This document shows positions 43,174-52,086 of a DNA stretch of 59,376 bases, one piece after another. The translations under genes and the position numbers were made by a program. Source of the stretch: Planctomycetota bacterium (GTDB taxonomy: Bacteria; Planctomycetota; Planctomycetia; Gemmatales; Gemmataceae); contig JACPPF010000172.1 of the NCBI GenBank assembly GCA_016191165.1, positions 1 through 59,376 on the forward strand, read 5' to 3'. The first letter of the stretch is position 1, and each line of letters starts with the position of its first letter. A model generated the notes under the pieces. That model was not told the DNA's origin. It saw only the letters and a program-made list of their open reading frames with translations, and searched no databases.

Positions 43174-44325
43174 GTGAATTTACCCAGCCAATCCAGCCGA
43201 CGTGAAATGCTCGCTGCCGCCGGCGCATTGCCGTTTACCGCCACCGCGACCCATGCAGGCGCCGCACAGAATCCGCCGCGGGCGGCGCGCGTTTATCGCA
43301 TCGGGGTCATCTCGGCGTCGATCAACGGCCGGGCGCAGCGAACCAACGGCCACACCTGGCATTTCGCCCAGTATTTCCATCCGGAAGTCAACATGCCGGC
43401 CATTCGGCGTCACCTCGATCCAGGGTCGGTACGCATGTTCGAGCGGTATTTGCGCAGTCCGCGTTACACGTTCGATCAGCTTCCGTTTCCCGATACGCGC
43501 ATCACGCACGTTTACGCCAATCCCGCTGACGGCCTGACCAATTACATCGAGGCATTCCCCGGGGTACGTATCGCCCGGACCCTGGCGGAACTCGTCGAAA
43601 ACGTGGACGCCGTCTGGCTTGGCGATGCCTCGGGGCAAGGCAACGATCACTTCGACCTGATCGCACCGGCCCTGCGGCGTGGGTTGCCTGTCTTCTGCGA
43701 CAAGCCCATCGGCGGCACGGTTGCCCAGACGCGCCGGATTCTGGACCTGGCCCGCGAGCATCGGGCGCCGTTGATGTCGTCGAGCCTGTTTCGCCACGAG
43801 TTCGGCATGGAACAGGCCCTACGGATTCGCGATGCGGGCGAAGCCGGGCCGCTTCAATTCGTGCTGGCGAGCATGGCGGGCGGCTATTCGCGCGAGGGTT
43901 GGTTCATCTATGGCCAACACCCGGCTTGGACCGTGGTGACGCTGTGCGGGCCGGCCGTGGAGGCGGTGAGCATGTACGCGCGCGAGGCGACCGCGCATGC
44001 CCTTGTCACCTATCGCGACCGGATGCCCGCGGAGATCTGGTACGGTCGGCCGGACATCGGCTCGCAATATTGCCACACCTCCGTGCATTTCACCCGGCAG
44101 GTCTATCAATTCACGCCGGCAATCGAGGGCGATTTCTGGTATGGGCATCATTACGAAATGTTCCGCATGGCGCACGCGTTCCGCGAGATGATCCGCACGC
44201 GCCGCGAACCGGTGCCGCACGAGGAGATTCTCGCCGTGACGGCAATCATCCACGCCGGCGCCCGTTCCCTTGCGAACCACGGCCGACTTGTGCCGTTGAC
44301 GGAAGTGATGCCGCGGCAAAAATAA
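43174..44325 (+). CDS. Gfo/Idh/MocA-family oxidoreductase-like protein with Tat-like signal
   Basis: A 383-residue protein starting at GTG (43174), with AAAGGA upstream. The leader SSRREMLAAAGALPFTATAT resembles a Tat signal. Family matches are a Rossmann region (~45-130), IARTLAELVENVDAVWLGDA (~125), LRRGLPVFCDKPIGGTVAQT (~165, the EKP-type lysine), and the C-terminal half ending HEEILAVTAIIHAGARSL. The usual GxGxxG dinucleotide loop after the first strand is not visible (IGVISASINGRAQRTNG), so cofactor binding may be altered. Substrates of exported members are unknown sugars. Confidence 0.8.
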   Translation: MNLPSQSSRREMLAAAGALPFTATATHAGAAQNPPRAARVYRIGVISASINGRAQRTNGHTWHFAQYFHPEVNMPAIRRHLDPGSVRMFERYLRSPRYTFDQLPFPDTRITHVYANPADGLTNYIEAFPGVRIARTLAELVENVDAVWLGDASGQGNDHFDLIAPALRRGLPVFCDKPIGGTVAQTRRILDLAREHRAPLMSSSLFRHEFGMEQALRIRDAGEAGPLQFVLASMAGGYSREGWFIYGQHPAWTVVTLCGPAVEAVSMYAREATAHALVTYRDRMPAEIWYGRPDIGSQYCHTSVHFTRQVYQFTPAIEGDFWYGHHYEMFRMAHAFREMIRTRREPVPHEEILAVTAIIHAGARSLANHGRLVPLTEVMPRQK

Positions 44326-44374
44326 GAGCGAATATGTTCCTACTACACGTGGGTGGATTGGATAAAGTCTAAAC

Positions 44375-44689
44375 ATGGCCGATCAAGACGTGATGCTGGA
44401 ACACGCTCGCAAGGTCCTACGCGCCAGCCCAGAATGCGACGAGGCCGCGCTTAGGACGCTGCTCACCGTGCGATTCCTGCATGAAGGGGAATCCGACCCT
44501 GGCGGAGGAGGCGCCGGAGGTGGCGAAGTCATGGCGATCTTCTTCGTTTGCCTTTGGCCTTTTTTCATTCTCAAATGGCTGGCATTCCGAAGGCGTCTCA
44601 GGGAATTCAATGAAGGCCTGGATGCGGTAACCACGGTTCTGCGCCAGGAAGGTTGGTTCGCTGGTGATCGGAGCCAGGGAACGCAATGA
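44375..44689 (+). CDS. small single-pass membrane protein
   Basis: A 104-residue protein with a helical acidic N-terminus (MADQDVMLEHARKVLRASPE), a GGGGAGGGEV linker, one transmembrane helix (~52-70, VMAIFFVCLWPFFILKWLAF) and a basic C-terminal helix. No signal peptide. It lies 49 bases after the oxidoreductase-like gene on the same strand. No strong ribosome binding site is seen and the family is unknown. Confidence 0.55.
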   Translation: MADQDVMLEHARKVLRASPECDEAALRTLLTVRFLHEGESDPGGGGAGGGEVMAIFFVCLWPFFILKWLAFRRRLREFNEGLDAVTTVLRQEGWFAGDRSQGTQ

Positions 44690-44711
44690 GACGACGTAGT
44701 ATCCGAAACCC

Positions 44712-46928
44712 TCACGGGCTGATCTGGTAGCGCAGGACTTTTTCACCTTTCAGGACCGCTGGGCCAGCCCCCTCCAAAAGGTCGATCATCAGGTTTCGGC
44801 AGCGGGCGCGCGAGAGGAATGTATCGGTCCAGTCGGCGGGCGAGAGCTTGACGCGCTGAGGCTGGTCGAAGGTAATTCGCACTTCGCCCTGGAAGCGCTT
44901 CAACTTGACGGCCGTGACCTTGTCGCGGTATTCGCTCGTCGCGGGAAGCCATTGGCCGTTGACCTGAAATGCGATGGCGGTCGGGGCAGCTTTGGCCTGC
45001 CGTTGCGCCTCGTGCAAGAAGATCGGGATCGTTTCGTAACATTCCGCGACCTTGTCCTGTCCGGCTGCCGCGATGCGGGTTTCAATGCGGACCTTGTCCG
45101 CGTCGATCTGGAAGGTGCGTTGATATCCGATTCGACCTTGCAGCACCTTGGCCTGGCCAAGCTGTTCAACGGGGATCATGCCGCTGACCTTTACGGCGCC
45201 CAGGTTGTCCTTCAAATTGGAAACCACGTCTGGCTCGCGGATGCGGGCGGAGGTAAAGACTTTGCCGGCGAGGTTGCAGCCGCTGACGGCATGGATTGGC
45301 CAGGTGCGCCATTCCTCGAGTTTGTCAAAGGTCTTGCTCCAGGTGTTGCCCGCGCGTCGGCCCAGGATCACGGAGCCGGTCGCGGGAGTCCAATAGGCCG
45401 ACAGTTGTCCGCCACCGAAACCGAGCGGACCGGCAAACTTGAAGGTACCATCCTCCTGGTCCGGAATCCCGACGGGGCCGGAATGGACAATCACGGCATG
45501 TTTGGGAAACCTGGCGACCGTGAACGCCCTGGCGAAATCGCGCACAAAACTCTCGTCGCGCAGGAACGGCGACTTCAGCCAGGGTGAGTTTTCCCGCACG
45601 AACTTGGCGTGACGCGCATGGCTCTTATTAGGGTAAAACTCGTAGCCCGCGTTGACCGCCGCCGGGAAATTAAAACTATGCCAGAGCCGCCATTTCCACG
45701 GGTGTGAACGAAGTTCGTCATTTTTAAGGAAACCGCCCTTGCCGTTGACCGGGTTCTCGGCGATTTGCCCGTTAAACGCGGCCGCGCGTTTTGCGGGTGC
45801 ATTCTTGAGGTCATCCAGAGCGGGTAGCTTGGCAAGGTAGATGGCCTCGTCGGTCACCAGCGAGGCGAACTGATCGCGCGCGCCGCTCCATTCCCACTGG
45901 TCGCCCCAGGCGTCGCTTGACGTGCGCGAGTTGAAATGGCTCGGACCGACAAACAACTTCCCGTCCGGTTCCGGCAGGCAAAGATGAGCGCGCAGGCGAT
46001 AGCTCTTGTCAACTGCCTCCCGCGCGAACGGCCAATTGCTGGCGAGGGCGGCCCAGACGGCGACGAAATTCGTTGTCCCCTGGTAACCCATGTCAATCCC
46101 ACGGTTGTCACGCCAAAACCCTGCCGGGTGAAAGCGCGGTTCGGTAAAAAGACGACGCGCATACGACTCGGCATTCTTCGCAAACGTCGGATCGTTGATG
46201 GCGTTGCCGACGTGCCACAACCCGACGGCGGCGATCATGTCGAGGTTGGGTTCCTCGCCGACCGGGCCCCAGTCCAGCACGCGCTGCCCCATGCGCCGCA
46301 GGCCGGTTTCGTAGGCCTTTCGCACTTCAATGGGCAACACGTCCTTGAAACCCGGGTAAGGCTGGGCGGCAATGACCAGCTGGTTGGAAAACCAGTCCGC
46401 GCGGGCGCCGCCACGCTCGGGATGGTGATCGAGCTGATCGTCCATCATCGTCATGTGGATCGTGCTGGTCACAAACGCGCGCAGCTTGAGGGCACGGTTG
46501 TGGTAATAAACGTTGCCCGAGTATTTCCAGTTCGCGAACGTGACAAGCGGCTCCGGCCAAACGGGTGGGACCATGACCCCTTCGGGTCTCTCGATGTTGG
46601 CAAGCACGAACAACGACGCCGGAGCGTTGACGGCCGGCGCGCCTCGCTTGGTGCCGACCAGAGGTTGCGGCATCATCGTCAACAGATGCGTTCGGTAGAG
46701 GTACTCTGCGTCACCATCACTTGCCGGCGTCGTCAGTTTGCCCTGGACGCCGTGAGTGAAATCCTTTTCGGTCAGCGTGCCGAGGAACGTCCGCAGCGTC
46801 TTCTGGTACGGATGTTCGTCCGGCAATTTCGTGCGCATGCCCGGCGGACCGGTGAGCTTCCGCGCGCCGGAGTGAACATCGGCGGCAATCGCGATGAAGG
46901 TGAACGCACTGATTAGCAGGATTCGCAT
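44712..46928 (-). CDS. large exported protein, polysaccharide-lyase-like architecture (uncertain)
   Basis: A 738-residue protein with a signal peptide (MRILLISAFTFIAIAADVHS). Residues ~100-420 look like an (alpha/alpha) toroid with many aromatic helices (RRLFTEPRFHPAGFWRDNRG, GYQGTTNFVAVWAALASNWP, WGDQWEWSGARDQFASLVTD). From ~430 to the end it is beta-sandwich-like (GGGQLSAYWTPATGSVILGR, AECYETIPIFLHEAQRQAKA). This toroid-plus-sandwich order is seen in heparinase/alginate-type lyases and some glycosidases, but I see no decisive catalytic motif. It is 24 bases downstream of the related gene at 46953. Confidence 0.7.
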   Translation of the reverse strand: MRILLISAFTFIAIAADVHSGARKLTGPPGMRTKLPDEHPYQKTLRTFLGTLTEKDFTHGVQGKLTTPASDGDAEYLYRTHLLTMMPQPLVGTKRGAPAVNAPASLFVLANIERPEGVMVPPVWPEPLVTFANWKYSGNVYYHNRALKLRAFVTSTIHMTMMDDQLDHHPERGGARADWFSNQLVIAAQPYPGFKDVLPIEVRKAYETGLRRMGQRVLDWGPVGEEPNLDMIAAVGLWHVGNAINDPTFAKNAESYARRLFTEPRFHPAGFWRDNRGIDMGYQGTTNFVAVWAALASNWPFAREAVDKSYRLRAHLCLPEPDGKLFVGPSHFNSRTSSDAWGDQWEWSGARDQFASLVTDEAIYLAKLPALDDLKNAPAKRAAAFNGQIAENPVNGKGGFLKNDELRSHPWKWRLWHSFNFPAAVNAGYEFYPNKSHARHAKFVRENSPWLKSPFLRDESFVRDFARAFTVARFPKHAVIVHSGPVGIPDQEDGTFKFAGPLGFGGGQLSAYWTPATGSVILGRRAGNTWSKTFDKLEEWRTWPIHAVSGCNLAGKVFTSARIREPDVVSNLKDNLGAVKVSGMIPVEQLGQAKVLQGRIGYQRTFQIDADKVRIETRIAAAGQDKVAECYETIPIFLHEAQRQAKAAPTAIAFQVNGQWLPATSEYRDKVTAVKLKRFQGEVRITFDQPQRVKLSPADWTDTFLSRARCRNLMIDLLEGAGPAVLKGEKVLRYQISP

Positions 46929-46952
46929 GGAATGCCCTTCGTGTTTGTCGGG

Positions 46953-49556
46953 TCAGTTGCCAAACGGCACCAATCGATACGACATCGACACGTCTTTGGC
47001 CGCGACGACCTTGTCCGCGAGCCGAATCATCACGGTGTTGTTGTTGCCCCGCATGACCGGGCGCGCCTTGTCAAACACGATGCGCACGCCGAAACCGCCG
47101 CGATCGATCAGGACACCCGCCGCTTCCGTTGGTTCCTTGTCCAGGACCTTGCCAGGGTTGCCCTGGGCATCGAGCAGAGCCACGATGGTTGCGCCTTTCT
47201 TGCCGCGCTGATTCGGTTGAAAGGGGATCATCTCATAAGCCTCGCGCACCCTGCCGCGCAGATTGTTCTTGAGCCAAAGGCTTAACAGGTCGCCGAAGCC
47301 GGATTCGTCGAGTTGAACCGAGCAGGCAATCTCCTGGTCCTTGAAGGCAAAGGTCCGCCGGACGTGCAACGGCGTATTGCGGATATCGCCGCTGCTGACG
47401 ACGACGTTCTGCTTGAGTTTGGCGTCGGCATGTTCGCTGTCGCCGGAGACGAACGGGGCGCCGTCCGCCTGAATCCCGGCCAGGGTGTGGAGGTGGAAGT
47501 TGCGCCAAAGCGAGATGTCCATGTCTTCGCCGTAGCTTTTGTTGAGGGTTGAGGCGATGGCAAGTCCCTTGCCGGGAATCTGGAGCTGGCATAGCATTCC
47601 GCCGCCGTAACCGGACTGGCCGGGGTGCGCGTTCGATTCCCACTTGGGGCTGAGCCGGCCATGATAGGTCAGCGCATAATAGTTTTTTCGGCGGGCGGCG
47701 AAGAACTCGTCGGCGTTGTTGACGGAGTCGGTGAATGCGGGGCCGGGCAGTCCTTTCCAGGCGAAGGGCCCGTCTTTCGCGGGGCCGCCTTCGGGATAAA
47801 AACTCGTACGCGTGCTCCACGGGCCGGCGGGGACTCGTTCATCCGCGTAGGTGTAGCTGAACCAGCGATGGACGCCATCGTGGACCTTGGCGAATCGTTT
47901 GTCGTCAGGGAAGTCCGCCCGGATCGCCTTCCAGGTCGTGAGGATATACGAGGCGTAGTGAAAGGCATACCCGAAACCTTCCTGAATCGGCCCCGACGGC
48001 CCAACGCCGACGCGCTCGCCCCAACCGCCCGTGGTGAAGCGTTGCCAGTAGGTCTCAAAGAGCTCCTTTTGCAGCGGATCGTTGGTGGCTTCATGGGCAT
48101 AGCGCAGGGCTGTGAGCACCTGGGCATACGAGTTGCCGTTGACGCGCTCCCAGGTTCGGCAGAACGCCAGCCGATCGCCCGTGACCAGGAAAGCCTCGTG
48201 TACAATGGCCTTGACCTCGTCGGGTGCGTCGGACTGGCGCAAGATGCGCCAGGCGGGACGCCAGTAATGCCAGGCGTAGTTCCCGAACTCGTAGGCCATG
48301 TTGGCGAACGGTCCACCCGCGGCATTGGCGACATGATCGTGCGGCCCAATCACGCGCAGACCCCGCTGCAGGTCGCGCAAGGCGACGTTGAGAGCCGCCT
48401 TGTTTTTGTGAGCCGGGTAGTTGTGCAGGATGACATCACAGGCCGGCGCGCGCCAGTGAACGCCGTTGACCGGCAGAAAGTTAGGCCGCGTCGGCAACGC
48501 AATGAGGTTTTTCGGTGTCTTCAAATAACCCGCGGCGGGGTCGGCAGGCTTGCCGTCCTTGGTTGTCACCTCGAACTCGGAGGCGGGAATTTTCTTCAGC
48601 CAGTCGTGAAAGCGCACCTGGAAGCCATGCCAGAACACTTCGCCGTCGTGATAGATGGCGCCACCGCGAACCGCCCGGGCGGTCGCCACGTCGGGTGCGT
48701 ACACCGCCGGCGCGACGCGCTCGCCGCGAAAGTTTACTTTCACGCTTCTCTCGAGCCGAAACTTTAACCCGAGAAGGAAATCACCCGGTCCGGGGCCGAC
48801 CTCCACAGTCAAAACCTGGTCGTCGTACTTCCCTGGCTTTTCAAAGGTGATCTGATCTTTCCAAAAAATCTGCCCCGTCTTACCGGTGATCAACTGCTTG
48901 CCGTCGGGACCGCGTACGATGACCGTCCGTTGGCGTGGCGCATCGTATTCCGCAAACGTCGCGAACATTCCCACGCTGCCGCGCGGCACGTAAACGTAGC
49001 TCTTCTGCCATTGTTTGCCGTGGCCATGGATCCAGTCGGGATGCCCGGCAATGGCATGAGGCATGGCCGGATCCATCTTCAGTGTGACGTAGTGATCGAT
49101 GCAGCCAACAACCAGAACGCGGTACACGCCCTTCTTGGCGCCCTTGACCGCAAACTTAAAGTCGCGCTTGGCCACCGACGCCAGCCGATCCGGCTCGGAG
49201 AAGGCGCTCCAGCGGATCATCGGCTGCGTGCCTTTCATGTAGCAGTAAGCGTAGTACCACGCCTCGTGGTCCCAGGCGCCGATCGGCGGCAAGAACGCCT
49301 TCGAGACGACGCCGTCATCCGGAATCACTTTGCGAACCACCGGCCTTCCCGCGGGATCGTACACCTTGACGAGCAACTCGCGCGCTCCCGTCTCGAAGAG
49401 GTTGAGATCGCGCACGGCGAGGTGGACGTTGAAGTCCTTTCCTTCGGTGTTGTTGACAAAAGCCGTGATTCCATCCTGGAGCCGATGCGTCGATTGAGCG
49501 AAGCCCAGCGAAGTGGAGGCGAGGAAGAGTAAGAGGGAGAGAATCCAGCGAAGCAT
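46953..49556 (-). CDS. very large exported protein, distant relative of its downstream neighbour
   Basis: An 867-residue protein with a signal peptide (MLRWILSLLLFLASTSLGFA). The N-terminal ~300 residues are beta-rich, with two or three sandwich-like repeats (FNVHLAVRDLNLFETGAREL, SYVYVPRGSVGMFATFAEYD). Residues ~380-640 form a Trp/Tyr-rich helical toroid (NYAWHYWRPAWRILRQSDAP, QEGFGYAFHYASYILTTWKA), and the C-terminus is a beta-sandwich with AYEMIPFQPNQRGKKGAT, which resembles CYETIPIFLHEAQRQAKA of the next gene. The domain order suggests a polysaccharide-degrading enzyme; the activity is unknown. Co-transcription with 44712-46928 is likely. Confidence 0.72.
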   Translation of the reverse strand: MLRWILSLLLFLASTSLGFAQSTHRLQDGITAFVNNTEGKDFNVHLAVRDLNLFETGARELLVKVYDPAGRPVVRKVIPDDGVVSKAFLPPIGAWDHEAWYYAYCYMKGTQPMIRWSAFSEPDRLASVAKRDFKFAVKGAKKGVYRVLVVGCIDHYVTLKMDPAMPHAIAGHPDWIHGHGKQWQKSYVYVPRGSVGMFATFAEYDAPRQRTVIVRGPDGKQLITGKTGQIFWKDQITFEKPGKYDDQVLTVEVGPGPGDFLLGLKFRLERSVKVNFRGERVAPAVYAPDVATARAVRGGAIYHDGEVFWHGFQVRFHDWLKKIPASEFEVTTKDGKPADPAAGYLKTPKNLIALPTRPNFLPVNGVHWRAPACDVILHNYPAHKNKAALNVALRDLQRGLRVIGPHDHVANAAGGPFANMAYEFGNYAWHYWRPAWRILRQSDAPDEVKAIVHEAFLVTGDRLAFCRTWERVNGNSYAQVLTALRYAHEATNDPLQKELFETYWQRFTTGGWGERVGVGPSGPIQEGFGYAFHYASYILTTWKAIRADFPDDKRFAKVHDGVHRWFSYTYADERVPAGPWSTRTSFYPEGGPAKDGPFAWKGLPGPAFTDSVNNADEFFAARRKNYYALTYHGRLSPKWESNAHPGQSGYGGGMLCQLQIPGKGLAIASTLNKSYGEDMDISLWRNFHLHTLAGIQADGAPFVSGDSEHADAKLKQNVVVSSGDIRNTPLHVRRTFAFKDQEIACSVQLDESGFGDLLSLWLKNNLRGRVREAYEMIPFQPNQRGKKGATIVALLDAQGNPGKVLDKEPTEAAGVLIDRGGFGVRIVFDKARPVMRGNNNTVMIRLADKVVAAKDVSMSYRLVPFGN

Positions 49557-49844
49557 GATGGTTCCTTCTGGGTTAACGTTGTACGGCAGCGGCCCGCAAG
49601 GCTGAGCGAGCGCCTGGTGGTCATCCTAGTCTTCAAATAAGCGAAGGCATCCCGCCATTGGAAAGGATTTTTGTACGCGGGCACGGAACGCACCGTCTCC
49701 GGCCTGCCCCGTCGTGATGTAACCGCCGAAGGGTGGCGCATCCCGCAGCCATTCGGCTGCGGGCTTGGATGGGGCGCCAATACCGCCCCGTTACCGGAAC
49801 CATCCTCGAAGTTGCGCCGAGGGAGGGACGGTTCACATCGAAGG

Positions 49845-50672
49845 TCAGTTCCAGCGCGCGATCATCTTCCGGGCGATTGACAGGAGCTTTTCGATGCCCG
49901 CCCGGTCTTCGGCGTCGCCGGCGGCGTGCAGGTAGGCTTGCAGGTGGTCGATGGCTTTGCCCGGTTGATCGTTGTGCAATCGGCAGATGCCGAGGTCGCG
50001 GCGCAGGGCGATGTCGTCCGGGCTGAGCTGGCGAAGGCGTTCGAGGGTGCGGACGGCGCGGGGCCAATCCTGACCTTTTTGATAGATCGTCCGCAGGTTG
50101 TTGAGCATCCGCTGGATCATCAGGCCGAGCGGGATCGGCGTCAACTCGAGCATGCCGGGCAGGACCACGACGCCCGTGGCGTGGTGAATGAGTTGCTCGC
50201 AATCGGCGCGGGAGAGGATGCGGCCGCCGTCGAAGGGATCGATGATGATTTCCCGCGTTCCATCGATTGCCTTGACGATGAAATGCCCGGGCAAGCCGAT
50301 GCCGGCGATCGTCAGGCCGGCGCGTTGTCCGACGGCCATCGCGACGGCGGAGAGGCTGATTGGGATGCCGACGCGGCGTTCGAGCACCTGGTTGAAGTAG
50401 CTGTTGCGTGGATCGTAATAATCGGCCGGGTTGCCGCGAAAGCCCATTTCATGGAACAGGTAACGGCACAAACCCTGGACTTGATGGGCAAGGTGGCCGC
50501 GCAGGTAGGGCTGGACTTCGCGCGCCATCGCAGTCAGTTCGCCCAGGTGGGCATCGACGTCGAGAACGGGATACTCGTCGCGGGCCAGGAGCAGAGCAAC
50601 CTCGGCCAGATCGAGCGGAGCGCACGGATCGCGCGAGAGCGCTTCGAGTGCGGCGTCGAGGGGGGAGGTCAT
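49845..50672 (-). CDS. SirB1-family protein (transglutaminase-like domain with TPR tail)
   Basis: A 275-residue cytoplasmic protein. The SirB1 phrase DPRNSYFNQVLERRVGIPIS (~87-106) is followed by GIGLPGHFIVKAIDGTREI (~125) with the H of the transglutaminase-like triad, then DPFDGGRIL. In this family the catalytic Cys is commonly lost, and I see none at the expected place. The C-terminal ~70 residues are TPR-like (AVRTLERLRQLSPDDIALRR, LGICRLHNDQPGKAIDHLQA). It starts 18 bases after the FHA-kinase gene, which suggests co-expression. It may act as a regulatory scaffold. Confidence 0.85.
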   Translation of the reverse strand: MTSPLDAALEALSRDPCAPLDLAEVALLLARDEYPVLDVDAHLGELTAMAREVQPYLRGHLAHQVQGLCRYLFHEMGFRGNPADYYDPRNSYFNQVLERRVGIPISLSAVAMAVGQRAGLTIAGIGLPGHFIVKAIDGTREIIIDPFDGGRILSRADCEQLIHHATGVVVLPGMLELTPIPLGLMIQRMLNNLRTIYQKGQDWPRAVRTLERLRQLSPDDIALRRDLGICRLHNDQPGKAIDHLQAYLHAAGDAEDRAGIEKLLSIARKMIARWN

Positions 50673-50690
50673 TTCGGAATGCTCCCACGG

Positions 50691-51902
50691 CTACATGGGT
50701 ACGTTGTAAGTCCCGGCGATCTTCTCGAATTCCTTGCGCAGGTCGGCCGCGGTCGGGATGCGATCTTGCGGCCGTTTCGCTAGACACCGCCGCAGAAGCA
50801 ACTCGATTGAATCGGGAACCTGGATGCGGTAGGCGTGCAAGCGAGGGGCGGCGTCGTAGCGAATCATGTCCACCAGTTCCTCGACGGTGGTTCCCTGAAA
50901 GGGAGGCTTGCCGGTCATCATGGCGTAGAGGACGGCGGCCAGGCTGTAGATATCGGTGCGGACATCGACACCGCCGACTGGGCCGTCGGTCCGCTCGGGC
51001 GACATGTAGGCGAGCGATTCGGAGGGGAGGCCGGCGGCGGAGATCGGGTGAGTCGGATCCTCTTCCGTGGCCAGGGCCAGCATGAGGTCGGTCAGCTTGG
51101 TGTTCTGGGGTTTCTTGCCAACGATGATGTTTTGCGGCGTGACGTTCTGGTGGATCAAGTTTTTGGCGTGAGCGAATTCAAGGGCGCGGGCCAGGTAGAT
51201 GCCGACGCGCAGGACCGACTTCCATTCGATCTTGCCCGCCCGCTCAATGCGGCCGATGACGGCGGCCAGGCTTTCGCCAGGAATGTATTCGGTGGCGAGC
51301 CAGCAATGCGCGGCAGCCTTGCCGGCGCCCAGAATTTTCAGGAGATGCGGGTGGCTTAGAGGCATCACCGTTTTCATGGCCTCGATGAAGCGCTGGACCT
51401 TTTTGTCGTCCTGGCTGAATTCGGGATTCAAAATCTTGAGCGTGATGGCCGTCTCGTTGCGCGTATCCTGGCCGTGAAAGATGTAACCCGTCTTGCCGCG
51501 CGCCAACGGTGCGGTGATGCGATAATGCCCGAACGATTGTCCGACGAGCGCCGCGGCCCAAGCGGCGGGCGAGGAGGCGGCCTTCGCGGCTGCCGGTGCG
51601 GGGGCCGCCTGGCCGTCGCTCGCGAATTGCAGGTGGGTGCCGCCAATGCGAATCAGGTCCCCGGCCTGGAGAGCGTGACGCTGAATTTCCTTGCCATTCA
51701 GGAAGGTGCCGCTGCCGCTCTCGAAGTCGATGAGGATGTACCGATCCCCCTCGAGCATGATCTGGGAGTGTACGGGAGACACATGCGGATCGGTCAGGTG
51801 GCCCTCGGTCGCCCGGCTGCGGCCGAGCAGAAGAGGCTCCGCGCCAAGGGTAAACACACGCCCTTCGTCAGGGCCGGCCAGGACGATGATTTTGCTTGCC
51901 AT
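50691..51902 (-). CDS. FHA-domain Ser/Thr kinase-fold protein lacking the catalytic Asp (pseudokinase)
   Basis: A 403-residue protein. Residues 1-93 are an FHA domain (LLLGRS at 24-29, SPVHSQI at 42-48, GTFLNGKEI at 65-73). An Ala/Pro linker follows, then a protein-kinase fold (~125-400). The glycine loop is ARGKTGYIF, the ATP-site Lys is K156 (TLKIL), and the alphaC Glu is likely E174. The catalytic loop reads H251-Q-N-V-T-P-Q-N instead of HRDLKPxN: the Asp is Asn and the Lys is Thr. DFG is D-L-M (272-274) and APE is S-P-E. It is predicted catalytically weak or dead. It probably binds ATP and phosphopeptides as a signalling adaptor, together with SirB1. Confidence 0.85.
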   Translation of the reverse strand: MASKIIVLAGPDEGRVFTLGAEPLLLGRSRATEGHLTDPHVSPVHSQIMLEGDRYILIDFESGSGTFLNGKEIQRHALQAGDLIRIGGTHLQFASDGQAAPAPAAAKAASSPAAWAAALVGQSFGHYRITAPLARGKTGYIFHGQDTRNETAITLKILNPEFSQDDKKVQRFIEAMKTVMPLSHPHLLKILGAGKAAAHCWLATEYIPGESLAAVIGRIERAGKIEWKSVLRVGIYLARALEFAHAKNLIHQNVTPQNIIVGKKPQNTKLTDLMLALATEEDPTHPISAAGLPSESLAYMSPERTDGPVGGVDVRTDIYSLAAVLYAMMTGKPPFQGTTVEELVDMIRYDAAPRLHAYRIQVPDSIELLLRRCLAKRPQDRIPTAADLRKEFEKIAGTYNVPM

Positions 51903-51950
51903 GAAATCGCCTCGCTGCGCGGGTATCTACTTTTACATATAGGAAAAACC

Positions 51951-52086
51951 GGCCTGGTTCAAATCCATCGGTTGTCGTGTAACAAACAATCAGCGAGCCG
52001 CCGGGCTTGCCCCGGCGGTGGACCAAGCCGGATCGGGAAGCACCGCCGGGACAAGCCCGGCGGCTCGCTGTGACCTCGACATCAAG
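51951..52086. repeat. 142-bp dispersed repeat, second copy with worn right end
   Basis: It starts GGCCTGGTTCAAATCCATCG and holds the same core palindrome (GCGAGCCGCCGGGCTTG ... CAAGCCCGGCGGCTCGC). The right terminal repeat is lost: ACCTCGACATCAAGTCAGG in place of TTGAACCAGGCC. The copy abuts the stop codon of the symporter gene at 52087. Confidence 0.85.
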
